Shown: positions 1 to 9,559 of the stretch, in pieces
Layout of the letters: each line of letters opens with the position of its first letter
Numbering within the stretch: the first letter of the stretch is position 1
NCBI RefSeq assembly: GCF_004335975.1
Contig: NZ_PSZO01000003.1
Span: forward strand, 34,044 to 98,043
Direction of reading: 5' to 3'
From: Mycoplasma marinum
GTDB taxonomy: Bacteria; Bacillota_I; Bacilli_A; Mycoplasmatales; Metamycoplasmataceae
DNA length: 64,000 nucleotides
Position numbers and translations under genes: made by a program
The notes under the pieces: model-generated
Databases searched by the model: none
What the model was told of the DNA's origin: nothing
The model's input: the letters and a program-made list of their open reading frames with translations, nothing else

Positions 1-296
1 TCAGCAATAAGAATGTCTTTTCCTTTAATATCTTTTTTAAGATCCATAACAATCTTAACATTACCAGTTGATTCTGTTGAACCACCATAAGAAGATACGG
101 TCATGAAATCAATTGATAAATCAACTGTAACATCCATAATTAATCTTGATAAGAATGGAACTGATCCTTTTAATAAACCTACAACAACCAAATCTTTTGA
201 ATCCTTATATTCTTCATTAACTCATCCAGCTAATTCTTTTATTTTATTCTCAATTTCTTCTCTTGTATAAATAACTTCTTTTATTCTTGAATCCAT
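1..296 (-). CDS. hpt: Hypoxanthine phosphoribosyltransferase, 3' part outside window
   Basis: Purine salvage enzyme that joins hypoxanthine or guanine to PRPP, making IMP or GMP in the cytoplasm. The first 98 codons are present. They show the family's N-terminal helix, the strand LVVVGLLKGSVPFL and the flexible-loop segment DFMTVSSYGG, and they stop at ILIAE, the start of the PRPP-binding loop. One TGA codes for Trp near residue 25. The ATG at 294-296 is preceded by AAGGAGAAAA, a strong ribosome site. It lies downstream of greA but behind a terminator, so it is probably expressed partly by read-through or from its own promoter. Identification is by motif reading; the family is well conserved, so confidence is good despite truncation. 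Confidence 0.85.
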
Positions 297-327
297 ATTA
301 TTTTCTCCTTAATTTTATTTTGCTAAA

Positions 328-350
328 AAAGCTAGCATACTAAACTAGCG
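328..350 (-). terminator. Terminator after greA
   Basis: On the minus strand GCTAG and CTAGC arms enclose a 9-base loop and are followed by six T. It separates greA from hpt. Confidence 0.7.
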
Positions 351-352
351 TA

Positions 353-823
353 TTATTTATTAATACTTACAATTTTAACTTTATATTTTTCTTCAACTTC
401 AACATTTACGATATCACCTTTTGATGAACCTAAAATAGCTTTTGCTAAAGGTGATTCATTAGAAATTTTACCAACAAATGGATTAGCTTCTTGTCTACCA
501 ACAATTGAAAATGCTTTAATATTTTTAGTTCTTTGGTCTTGTAATTCTACTTCTGATCCAATTCTAACTTTATCTGTTTTAGAATTTGATTTAATTATTT
601 CAGAGTTTTCAAGAATCGCTTCGATTTGTCTAATACGATCTTCTATTTGACCTTGTTTTTCTCTAGCGGCATCAAATTCAGCATTCTCTGAAAGATCCCC
701 TTGTGCTCTAGCTTCCGCAAGTTCTTCAATAACCTTTGGTCTTTCAATCTCAACTAGTAATTTAATTTCTTCTTCAAGTTTCGCTTTACCTTCTTTTGTA
801 AGCATGTGTAAGTTTTTTTCCAT
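353..823 (-). CDS. greA: Transcription elongation factor GreA
   Basis: GreA enters the secondary channel of RNA polymerase and stimulates transcript cleavage to rescue backtracked complexes. At 156 aa the protein has the usual length. The N-terminal coiled coil spans about residues 8-75 and carries the tip signature DLSENAEFDAAREKQ with the acidic residues needed for cleavage. The C-terminal FKBP-like domain follows (VGSEV-like RIGSEVEL near residue 88, SPLAKAILGSSKGD near 124). The ATG follows AAGGAGAAAC. It is the last gene of the alaS-ruvX-DUF1292-methyltransferase-greA cluster, which keeps the order of the Bacillus alaS to greA region. Its own ribosome site and the 50-base gap suggest co-transcription with read-through. 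Confidence 0.97.
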   Translation of the reverse strand: MEKNLHMLTKEGKAKLEEEIKLLVEIERPKVIEELAEARAQGDLSENAEFDAAREKQGQIEDRIRQIEAILENSEIIKSNSKTDKVRIGSEVELQDQRTKNIKAFSIVGRQEANPFVGKISNESPLAKAILGSSKGDIVNVEVEEKYKVKIVSINK

Positions 824-875
824 AAGTTTCTCCTTGTGTTACTTTGTAATAGTATTATTTTATCAAATTTTATTA

Positions 876-1556
876 TTATTTAGCAGCTATAATAAAACCT
901 TCATGAATTTTTTGATGTTCAAAACGAATACCAATTAATTTTAAATACCTTATCAGATCTTTTTGATCTCTTGTTAATTTTCTGCAATCTGTAATTATTA
1001 ACATTCCATTTTTATCGACATTTACTCATGTATTATCAAATGAAGTGTTATACTCTTTTGTTCTATTAGAAAGAATTACAAAATCAAATTTATCCTTTAA
1101 ATTTTTCTTTTCTATTAATTCTACCCTATCTTCGGGAACATTAAATTCAGCTAATAATTCCTTGAATTTATTCAAATCAATAATTGATGACTTAAGAGTT
1201 GAAATTTTAGTCTTTGTCTTAAGCGCTAAAGTAATTATTTCATAACCCTCTGTTTCGTTTTCAATTCAAACAGTTTTAAAACCATTTCTTATAATTGTAG
1301 TAATGAAATATTCCATAGAAATATCATCTAAAGGATTGTTTATTTTATCCTTTAATTCCCAAATCATTTCTCCAATATCTTTTCTTTCAAAAACAGCTTT
1401 ATTTTTTTCATCTAAAGCATCCAATTTAATTGCATCTTTAAGAATTATTTTTTTCAACTTTCTAGCTTTTAAGAACAATACCAAAAATACAGTGAATCCA
1501 ATTGCTAAAACAATGAATACTGACGCAATCAGTATGTACCTTGTAGTATTACTCAT
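876..1556 (-). CDS. Membrane-anchored putative methyltransferase (BC85_0335-like)
   Basis: A 226 aa protein with one N-terminal membrane helix (about residues 8-30, IASVFIVLAIGFTVFLVLFL) and a cytoplasmic part. The C-terminal half has a stretch reading FDFVILSNRTKEY then GMLIITDC. It resembles motif IV to V of class I O-methyltransferases (YDFIFIDADK...GGLIIADN), but the glycine-rich SAM loop is hard to see. I recall mycoplasma proteins of this type being named 'BC85_0335 family putative methyltransferase'. A TGA at 1266-1268 codes for Trp, so the frame runs on to the TAA at 876-878. Its ATG overlaps the DUF1292 gene by 8 bases. In Bacillus the same place between yrzB and greA holds an O-methyltransferase (YrrM/TrmR), so the position supports the guess. 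Confidence 0.7.
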
Positions 1557-1818
1557 CTTCCCCTTCTTCTACATATGTTTCCTGATATTCTTCATAAACC
1601 TTTTCAATAAGCGATCATTCATCTTCTTCAACAGATTTAAGCCCACCTTGTTCATCAACCTTAGCGGCAAATAATTGCTCTTGAATTTCATATAAAACAA
1701 AATTATCACCATTTGCTTCGAAAGTAAAAAGTATTATTCCTTCAGCCTTTTCTCCATTCTCTAAGACAACCTCAATAATTCTATCTTCATCTAAATTTGT
1801 ATTTTTATTATTTTCCAT
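1549..1818 (-). CDS. DUF1292 (YrzB-like) small acidic protein
   Basis: An 89 aa, very acidic protein of unknown function. The core IIEVVLENGEKAEGIILFTF followed by NFVLYEI fits the DUF1292 family, which includes Bacillus YrzB. A TGA codes for Trp at codon 68, after which an acidic tail (YEEYQETYVEEGEDE) runs to the TAA at 1549. It overlaps the next gene by 8 bases (translational coupling) and follows ruvX by 36 bases, exactly as in the Firmicutes alaS-ruvX-yrzB order. That synteny is the best evidence for the family call. Confidence 0.8.
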
Positions 1819-1854
1819 AGATTAATTTTATCAAATTAAATGATTTAAGCGCTT

Positions 1855-2271
1855 TTATATTCTCATTAGATAATCTTCAAGTATTAATTGAGCAGCTAAC
1901 TTGTCTTTATTTTTCTTTCTCTTCTTGCGAGAAAGATTTGCTCCAATCATAATTTCATGAGCTTTGTTGGTAGTATTTTTCTCATCGATATATATTATTG
2001 GAACATTGAAATTTTTTTCAAGCACTTCCCTAAATTCTTCAATCATATAAGTGGTTTCCGACTTATCACCAGAAATATATGTTACATAACCAAGAACTAT
2101 TACATCAATATCATATTCATCAAAGTATTCTTTTAACTTATTAATGGCAGCGTCTCAATCTCTTTCTTCAAAGCGAAAATTTTCTTTTCCTTGAGCTGTA
2201 AAGTTTAGTGGATCACTAAGTGCTATGCCCAATGATTTAGAACCTAAATCTAAACCAATTTTCCTAGCCAT
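1855..2271 (-). CDS. ruvX: RuvX/YqgF-family putative pre-16S rRNA nuclease
   Basis: A 138 aa RNase H-fold protein of the YqgF family, known or proposed to trim the 5' end of 16S rRNA. It starts [20 protein letters not shown], the first-strand motif with the catalytic Asp at residue 8. The middle has DVIVLGYV and the C-terminal part has IIYIDEKNTT followed by KDKLAAQLILEDYL, matching the family's 'D/E-ER-TT' and 'DxxAAxxILq' motifs. The ATG (2269-2271) overlaps the alaS stop by 8 bases. Trp codons are TGA. Confidence 0.92.
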
Positions 2272-4876
2272 TAATAACCTTTTCAATAACTTCCTTCAAT
2301 TTTGAGGAATTATCACATGCACCTTGTGCAAATTTTTTCATTCCCCCTCCTCTACCATTTGTTTCTTTGAATATATTTTGTAAAATCATATTTGAGTCTT
2401 TTTGATTAGAAGAAATAGCAATTAACATTTTTTCTTTTTTTGAACCAATTATAAATGTACCATTTGGGTATTTATCTCTTAAAGCAATAGCTAAAGATTT
2501 TATTTGACCAGGATTTTTAATATTTAAATCAATATAAAAACCATTAGTTAATACAACGTCTGGAACCTCTATCTTTTGAGATTTTTTTGATAATTTTTTG
2601 TTATCCGCCCTTAAATTTTCAATCAATTTTTTAGCCTTATTAATATTTAGGGCTGAAATCTTAATTCCATAATTAGGGTCTAAAATTTTATTTTTATTAA
2701 AAAGTTTTTCAATCTCACCATAAAGTTTATCAAGTTCTTTTTCAACAAATTTATCTACTGTAACTTTTGAAGTTATAGCTTCTAATCTATAAACTCCGGA
2801 ACCTTTGTTTTCAACGGTTTTAATTTTGAATTTCTCAAGATAACTAGTATTAGGAACGTGTGTACCCCCACATAAATCCGTAGTTATGCCATCGAATTTT
2901 ACCACTCTAACTTTTTCAGAATAAGAATCTTCATCAATAGTCATAATTGCTCCTAATTTTTCAGCACCTTTCAAATCTGTAATTACATAATTTCTATCAA
3001 CTTTTCTAGAAACATATTCATTAACTAAATTTTCAACTCTTGTAATTTCTTCTTCAGTTGGTTTCTTTTCACATGGAAAGTCAAATCTTAATCTTTCTTC
3101 GTTATTATCAGAACCTAATTGTTCAATGACATCTGCACCAAAAACTTCACGCAATGCCCTGAATACTAAGTGAGTTCCAGAGTGATTTCTCATTAAACCA
3201 TTTCTAACTTCATGATCAACTTCAAGTTTTACAGAACCCATTTTTAAATTACCTTCAATTTTATGAACGTGGTTTCCAAACTTATCTTTGAAAACATCTA
3301 AAACTTTTATTTTATTATTACCTTGTATGATAAAACCTTTATCATGTCTCTGTCCACCTGAAGTTGCATAAAATGGTGTTTCTGCAAAAATTGCATAACC
3401 AATACCATTAGTGGATTCAACGATTTTATTTTCATCCAATAATAAAGCAACTTCAGAAATCCCTTTTTCAATGTTTTGTGAACCCATTTCTTCATTACCA
3501 TAACCAATAAACTCAGATATCTTACCCTTAACTTTTGTCAAGGATTCAATTTGTTTGGACATAGCATGTGTAACTTTCCCTCTTGAAGCCTCCGCATGTC
3601 TATCTTTGTACTCTTCAAATTTTGAAATATCTAATTTAATACCTTTTTCCTCTAAAATTTCTTGTGTCAATTCAATTGGAAATCCATACGTTTCAAATAG
3701 TTTAAATGCAATTGCAAAATCAAATTCTTCTCCTGGAATTATTGATTTTTCAAGTAATTCTTCACCTTTTTCAATTGTTTTAGCGAATGATATTTCTTCT
3801 TTTTTAATTATTGAAGAAACATTCTTAACATCAATTTCAAAAGGTAAAGAATCTCTAACAATGTTAACTAATTTATATAAGAAGGTTTTTTCTTCAATGC
3901 CCAATTGAAGTCCTGATCTATATGATCTACGAATTAAACGTCTTATTATATATCCTCGTGATACATTAGAGGGTTTTGCACCATCTTGTATTGCGTTAAC
4001 AACAGCTCTCATATGATCAGCAATAATTTTAAATGACTTATTAACTTTCAGTTGTTTTTGTTCTTGAGTGAAGTAAGCTTCACCATCATACTTTTTACCT
4101 GTTAATTGTTCAACTTGACGGATTATAGGTATAAATAAATCAGTATCAAAATTAGTATGCCCACCTTGTAATATAGAAGCAATTCTTTCTAAACCAGCAC
4201 CAGTATCAATATTTTTCTGAGCTAATTCATTATAATTACCTTCTCCATCATTATTGAATTCTGAAAAAACTATATTTCATATTTCAATATATCTATCATT
4301 ATCTAAGTCCTGTTCTATTAATTCAATACCCCTTTTATCATAAACATCACCTCTATCAAAAAAGATTTCAGTATCAGGGCCACATGGTCCCATACCCATA
4401 TCTCAAAAGTTCATTTCTCTATTACCAGAAACCAAATGAGAAGGGTCCACTCCCATTGAAACTCATGTATCATATGTTTTTTTATCTTCTTCATAATATG
4501 TTATATAAAGTTTATTTTTTTCAATTTGTAAAACTTTAGTTAAAAATTCTCAACCAAATTCAATTGCTTCTTCTTTAAAATAATCTCCAATAGAAAAATT
4601 ACCAAGCATCTCAAAAAGTGTATGATGTCTTGATGTAACGCCAACATTTTCTATATCGTTAGTTCTAATAGACTTTTGAGAGTTAGTCAACCTTTTTCTT
4701 GGTGGTTGTTTTTTTCCAGAAAAGAAATCCTTAAGTGTGGCAACTCCTGAATTTATTCATAGTAATGATGGATCATTTACAGGTATAAGCGATTTAGATT
4801 CAACTCTTAAATGCCCTTTTGATTCAAAGAATTTCAATCATTCTTCCCTTAATTCCATTGATGTTAATTTCTTCAT
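2264..4876 (-). CDS. alaS: Alanyl-tRNA synthetase
   Basis: Class II synthetase charging tRNA-Ala, 870 aa, a normal length. It begins [20 protein letters not shown], with motif 1-2 elements such as [19 protein letters not shown] and the motif 3-like GAGLERI. The editing domain keeps its zinc ligands ([15 protein letters not shown] and DLCGGTHV), and a C-Ala tail ends [13 protein letters not shown]. Eight or more TGA codons are read as Trp, among them those in EEWLKFF and [13 protein letters not shown]. The start at 4874-4876 follows AAAGGAGAT. It is controlled by the T-box just upstream and heads the ruvX, DUF1292, methyltransferase, greA cluster. Confidence 0.97.
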
Positions 4877-4879
4877 TTT

Positions 4880-5020
4880 ATCTCCTTTGATAATAAAAAG
4901 CCCTGATAAGGGGCCAACGTACCACCCTTATCCGGACTCTTTACTCGTAACGTGAGTTATTCGCTTTTTAGTGTCTCAAAGGTTTGCACTTCCTTATCAA
5001 AGACATATATTCATTTAATA
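4880..5020 (-). promoter_or_regulatory. T-box riboswitch of alaS (compact form)
   Basis: Read on the minus strand, the leader carries the T-box core AAGGGTGGTACG. It is followed by a terminator in which GATAAGGG pairs with CCCTTATC and AGTCC with GGGCT before a T run. TGGT can pair with the ACCA end of uncharged tRNA-Ala. Stem I is extremely short: GTC-TTT-GA and GA-GAC form a K-turn-like base, AAGG pairs with CCTT, and the 9-base loop AAGTGCAAA holds the Ala codon GCA. A small hairpin (ACTC/GAGT) separates stem I from the T-box. Low charged tRNA-Ala should favour the antiterminator and alaS expression. Confidence 0.85.
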
Positions 5021-5025
5021 AAATA

Positions 5026-5031
5026 ATTATA
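5026..5031 (-). promoter_or_regulatory. -10 box for the alaS T-box leader
   Basis: TATAAT on the minus strand, about 7 bases before the predicted transcript start of the T-box leader. No clear -35 is seen, as is usual in mycoplasmas. Confidence 0.55.
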
Positions 5032-5285
5032 TATTAAAAATAATAAATTAAAAATCTATTTAAAACAAATAGAAATTCTAAATATCGTCATAAATTTTTG
5101 TTATTTAAATTAGTGCACATTTTGGTAAAACCTATATTTTGGCATTTAATATTAATAAATTATTTTTGAATTTTCATAACAACACCTAATATTTTTATAT
5201 TAAATTAATTTAGTGGTTTTATTTTGTTTTTATAAAATTAAAATTTATAAGGAACATACACCATCAAAAACTCCTGTATTTTATT

Positions 5286-5330
5286 TAAAAAACCTCGCCT
5301 TTTATTTAAAAAGCGAAGGTTTTTATTTTT
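5286..5330 (-). terminator. Terminator after the RDD-like gene
   Basis: Arms AAAAACCT(C)GC and GC(G)AAGGTTTTT surround an AT-rich loop; T runs lie on both sides, so it can stop transcripts of either strand. Confidence 0.65.
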
Positions 5331-5354
5331 AAAATTATATTGTCATATTAATGA

Positions 5355-5690
5355 TTAAATAGCTTTTATAAATTTAACATTTGAGAATTTTTCAGTCATT
5401 AATTTTGAACCTTGTGATAAAAACACAAGATTTAGAATTAATATAATAGGGAAGAAAAATGCTACTGAAATAGTTGCTAGTAAAATGTATACAATTTTTT
5501 GATCTTCTCTAATTTTAAATGAATATCCCATTAATTTTGAACCAATTGTTCAATTTCTTGTAAGCATGAAATACAAGTTTAAAATTGGGAATACGATTGT
5601 AAAAGCTAGAACTAAGTTAATAAGCCCCGCTAAAAATCTTTTCCCCATTGTCATTTCTACTTTTGCTATGTTTTTTTGAATTTTATCCAT
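5355..5690 (-). CDS. Small RDD-like membrane protein
   Basis: A 111 aa integral membrane protein. Two or three hydrophobic segments are clear: about 20-42 (FLAGLINLVLAFTIVFPILNL) and 68-92 (IVYILLATISVAFFFPIILILN). The line YFMLTRNWTIGSKLMGYSFK, with Trp from TGA, resembles the RDD family pattern 'YF...GqTlGkkLlgi', but the N-terminal Arg-Asp-Asp motif is not visible. Substrate and role are unknown. Start ATG 5688-5690; the upstream AATATTACCTC on the plus strand gives only a weak GAGGTAAT ribosome site. It stands alone between the alaS leader and a gene-free stretch. Confidence 0.6.
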
Positions 5691-6505
5691 AATATTACCT
5701 CTTTCATTTTTATATATGCAAAAAAAATTATAACATTTAATGTAAAATCAACTCATTTTTATCACTTTTTACTTTGATTTTTAGTAAGATAGCATCTATA
5801 AAGCATTATTTTCAACAATATTACTTTTTAAAAATCTTATTTACATTCTTTATTGTATGAATATTGGCCATAAAAAGGTATTGCGTAACTGTGTCAAATA
5901 TATAAATTTTATGAAATCCTTTTCCTCGAACCTTTAAAAATATATGAAAGAATCTTTTAACGTAATCTAGTATATTCTTGGCATTGTCTGAATTTATCAC
6001 AAATAATATCTATTTAAGATATTTATTGAAAATAATTTTATCTATATAGGATATTAAGTTAGAAAATAATAGTTTCTATTTATTCAAAGAATTTTCCCTA
6101 AACATTCAATCGTTTTCTGCAAAATTTTCAAAATAATAAACATATAGTAGTAACAAACATTGTACATTATGAGTTATAAAAAAAATAGATACAACATCAG
6201 AAAGAACTACTAATTTTCAATTATATAAAATAGCTTATTATAATTAAGAAAGGGAACATCTCTTTATCAATATCATCATTTTAAAAGTACTTATAATTAT
6301 TGTTTTCTTTTATTTAAATTTTAACTAATAAACGGACTGCATTCAAGAGAATTTTCACCATTATTACATCTATTCTAATATCTTATGAAAATTTAATCCT
6401 CTATAAAAATTTATTGGATAAAATAAAAAAATATCGAGAGTATCTCTAATTAAAAAAATATGGATACTTCAATAAATTAAAAAATATAAATGGTAAAATT
6501 ATCTT
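5691..6505. other. Gene-free AT-rich stretch with one open fragment
   Basis: No intact gene is seen in these 800 bases. On the minus strand 5821-6009 stays open for 63 codons after a TAG (6010-6012) and before a TAA, reading FVINSDNAKNILDY then VTQYLFMANIHTIKN. I do not recognise it; it has no start codon or ribosome site and looks like the remains of a gene. The rest shows stops in all frames. Confidence 0.5.
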
Positions 6506-7372
6506 ATGAAAATTAAATATAAACAAGAGAATTTCACATTAAGCAATTTAACTATTAAAGAAGCCTCAAAAAAAATAAAGAAAAAAATTAAAACAAGTGA
6601 ATATTGAAAGTGAATAAGTGAAAAACATGAAATTAATTACATTATAAATTTTTTAGGACCACTATTATTGGATGATGAAAATAAAAAATTCTTTAAAAAT
6701 GTAACGATTTATGATTTATTCAACATATATTATATTGATTTCATAATTAAAAATGATTTGCTAGTTATGTGTCAAAAAATAGAAAGGTATTTAAAAGTTT
6801 CTATGTTGGAAGAAATTCCGAGTATATTCTTAAAGGAAAAGTCTAAAACTCTTGGATCGAAGGTTGAATTTTATAGCAAGAAACATCTTGATGATTCTCA
6901 GCGTTATAAAATAATGAATCACTTTGTAAAAATTGTTAACACTGATTTTAAAACGGTGAAAGATTTTCAAAATTTCTTAAAGTCTGTAAAGAGGATAAGA
7001 AATTTTTGTGCACATGGATTCAACAAAGCTAAATATTACAATTGGAATTCAGATTATTCTCAAGGAACTTATAGAAGTGTTGGAAAATATTACTTTAAAT
7101 ATGATCTTTTGCAACTTTTAAATGGTTCAACAAGGGGTTCTGTATTGGATTTTAAAGAAAATTTAATTGACATTTTTGAGAATAGACCTTTTTCTACAAA
7201 TGAATTAAATGTTTTAATATGCAAAAGGTATATTGGATCAAATACGCCATATAGTTTTGATTGGAATAAATACTCCAATAAAAAAACTGATAAGTTTAGT
7301 CTGAATAAATTCCTACAAGCTAATTCGCCTTATAAAAAAATAAAAAACACTACAGATTTTAGTGAACTATAG
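6506..7372 (+). CDS. HEPN/Abi_2-like protein, possible RNase toxin
   Basis: A 288 aa soluble protein. The middle part (IYDLFNIYYIDFIIKNDLL then KIERYLKVSMLEEI, residues 68-104) resembles Abi_2 abortive-infection proteins. Residues 164-170, IRNFCAH, supply the R-x4-H signature of HEPN ribonucleases (Arg165, His170), preceded by a helix typical of that fold. Such proteins usually cut RNA in phage defence or toxin-antitoxin systems; activity here is inference. No antitoxin gene is adjacent. Two TGA codons (34 and 36) encode Trp. The ATG sits six bases after TAAAAT, so the message is probably leaderless. The gene stops inside its own terminator. It is isolated among gene-poor DNA on the plus strand, against the local strand bias, which suggests acquisition. 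Confidence 0.72.
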
Positions 7373-7381
7373 TGTTTTTTT
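7343..7381. terminator. Bidirectional terminator between the HEPN gene and pepV
   Basis: AAAACACTA pairs with TAGTGTTTT across the HEPN gene's stop codon, with A and T tracts on both sides; it serves the two converging genes. Confidence 0.75.
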
Positions 7382-8762
7382 ATCACTCTTGATTTCCCAT
7401 TTTTATCAATGCATGAATATATATTTCTGCTTGCTTAACTATTTCATCTCACTTAACTCTCTCATCAATAGCATGCATTCTTCATTCAGAACCAGGGAAC
7501 AATCCTCCAAAAGCTATACAATTATTAGTAACTTTTGCATATGTACCGCCACCAGATGTAATTAATTCAGACTTATAATCACCTGTTAACTCTTGATATG
7601 TTGAATATAAAGTGGAAACTATCTTACTATCAGGCGCATAATAAAGAGGCTCGTTAGCATTAATTATATTAAAATCAAAACAACAAAAATGTTCGGATAC
7701 TTTTTCTTCTATTTCACTTGAAGTCATACCATATGGGAAGCGAATATCCATTTGTAGTTCAAAATTATTTTCAACCATTTTAGCTATAGAAGCATTGATA
7801 CTAACATCTCCAAATTCTAAAGTTTTTGGATTAATCCCAATTTTTGTCCCGTCAGTTTCATTGAAAAAGTTTTCTGTAATTATTTTCATTACATTATCAT
7901 TAGTTAATTCATAAAGAAATTTTGCTAAGAATAACACTGCATTAACACCTTTTTTTGGAGTTGACCCATGTGCTGGTATACCTTTAATTGAAATTAATGT
8001 ATTTTCACCTTGAGAATCTACACTACCTTCTAATTTATTCTTTTCTAAAAATTCAAAAAATGGTGTAGATACCTCCATTAAATCTAAAGTTATCTCAGCC
8101 TCTGCATAATCAGGAACAATATTAATTGTCTTACCCCCATTAAATTTTTTGATAATTTCACTATCGAAATTTAATGTTAGTTTCCCTTTCGCACCACCTT
8201 TTTCATTATTTATACCTGGAAATGCATTGTCAGCAGTGAAGGCTGCTAAAGGTTGCTTATTCAATGAAAAATATTTTTTAATTCCTTCATAATTTGTCTC
8301 CTCTGAACCTCCTATTATTAATCTAATTGGTTTTGCTAATTTGATTTTTAAGTCTTTTATAACTTTAAGAGCATAGTAAACTGCAATTAAAGGACCTTTG
8401 TCATCTTGTGTACCTCTACCATATATAAATCCATCTTTTTCTAGTGGATCTCATGGGTTTTGGATTCACTTTTCAGGATTTGCAGGTACTGTATCAATAT
8501 GGCAAATTACCCCTATGTAATCATCATCGCTTTTTTTTGTTCTAATATCTAGAGCATATCCTTCGTATTCCTTAACCAACATCCCTTCTTTTTTTGATTT
8601 ATTAATCATATATTCCATTGCTGATTTAACACCATCTCCAAAAGGTTTATTTTTTCCAGCAGTTTTATAATCCCTAGTAGAATTTATTTTTACCAATTCT
8701 TTTAATGATTTTTTCATCTCATCATTATAGAATTCTAATTTCTGTTTTATTTGTTTTTCCAT
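7380..8762 (-). CDS. pepV: Dipeptidase PepV-like (M20 family)
   Basis: Zinc-dependent cytoplasmic dipeptidase, 460 aa, close to the 470 aa of lactobacillar PepV. It would finish the breakdown of peptides brought in by the opp system. Visible metal-site motifs are the first, VICHIDTVPAN (His and Asp near 89-91), then GRGTQDDKGP with the second Asp, GGSEETN with the catalytic Glu, and TSGGGTYAK near the C terminus. The lid domain lies between (ISIKGIPAHGSTPKKG). TGA codes for Trp at several sites, including 7482 and 8466. The stop TAA (7380-7382) overlaps the terminator shared with the HEPN gene. The promoter overlaps that of the divergent phosphatase gene. Confidence 0.92.
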
Positions 8763-8774
8763 AAAATAATTTTA

Positions 8775-8787
8775 GTATAATTTATAC
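8775..8787. promoter_or_regulatory. Overlapping divergent -10 elements (palindrome)
   Basis: GTATAATTTATAC is a perfect 13-base palindrome. It gives TATAAT on the plus strand for the phosphatase gene at 8804 and TATAAA/TTATAC on the minus strand for pepV (start 8762). Both genes must share polymerase access to the same site. Confidence 0.5.
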
Positions 8788-8803
8788 AAATAAAGGAGCT
8801 AAA

Positions 8804-9430
8804 ATGAAATTATTTTTTGTGAGGCACGCACAAACAGAATGAAATAAAATTAAGAAATTTCAAGGGCAACTAGATTCACGACTTACAGAAGAAGGTATAA
8901 AACAGACAATTTCACTTAAAAATGAAATGTATAAATATGATTTTTCCCAAATATTTTCAAGTCCATTAGGTAGAGCTGTTGAAACATCAAATTTATTAAA
9001 AAAAGAAACAACTAACCTAATTTTAGTAGATGATTTAAAGGAAATGAGTTTTGGTGATATTGAAGGCATGAAAAAAGATGATATACAGATAAAATATCCA
9101 AAACTTTTAAATAATCTTTGAAACAATACTCTTGAATATAATCCTTCATACTTTAACGGAGAAACTTATGAAGAACTGGAAATAAGGGCAAGAAGAGCGC
9201 TTGATTTAATAATAAAAGAAAATAAAAATTCATTGATAGTTACTCACGGAGTTATTTTAAAGGTGTTGTTTAAAATAATTAAAAATAAATCTTGAAAAGA
9301 TATGGAAAAAGAAGCCTTCTTACACAATACAAGCATAACAACAATTAATTATGAAAAAGGTAAGTTTACAATTGAGGATTTCTCTAATATTGATCATTTA
9401 AAGGATTTTAATTTAGAGACATTTGTTTAG
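8804..9430 (+). CDS. Histidine phosphatase (phosphoglycerate mutase family)
   Basis: A 208 aa member of the RHG phosphatase branch. The N terminus MKLFFVRHAQTEWN holds the catalytic RHG-type motif (here RHA, with His8). SSPLGRAVETS carries the second Arg, EMSFGDIEGM the acid/base Glu, and SLIVTHGVI the second catalytic His. It is too short and divergent for glycolytic GpmA, so the substrate is open (a general phosphatase such as PhoE/CobC type). It has a ribosome site AAAGGAGCT eight bases before the ATG and a -10 TATAAT at 8776-8781. It is read divergently from pepV. Trp codons are TGA (e.g. TEWN). Confidence 0.85.
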
Positions 9431-9494
9431 TAGATTTAAAAAAAGAGTAAAACTCGCATACTTTGTAAAGGCGAAAGATAAAGTGGACTTTTTG

Positions 9495-9520
9495 AACTCT
9501 TGCTTCTGCAAGAGTTTTTA
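9495..9520 (+). terminator. Terminator after the phosphatase gene
   Basis: AACTCTTGC and GCAAGAGTT form a 9-bp stem with a TTCT loop, followed by T4. Confidence 0.8.
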
Positions 9521-9559
9521 ATGTTAATCTATTTTGTAATTATATAATTTTAAGCATTC

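Noticed and set aside
1303..1674. Long plus-strand frame opposite the DUF1292 and methyltransferase genes
   Set aside because: It is the antisense shadow of two real genes, with no ribosome site and low-complexity composition.
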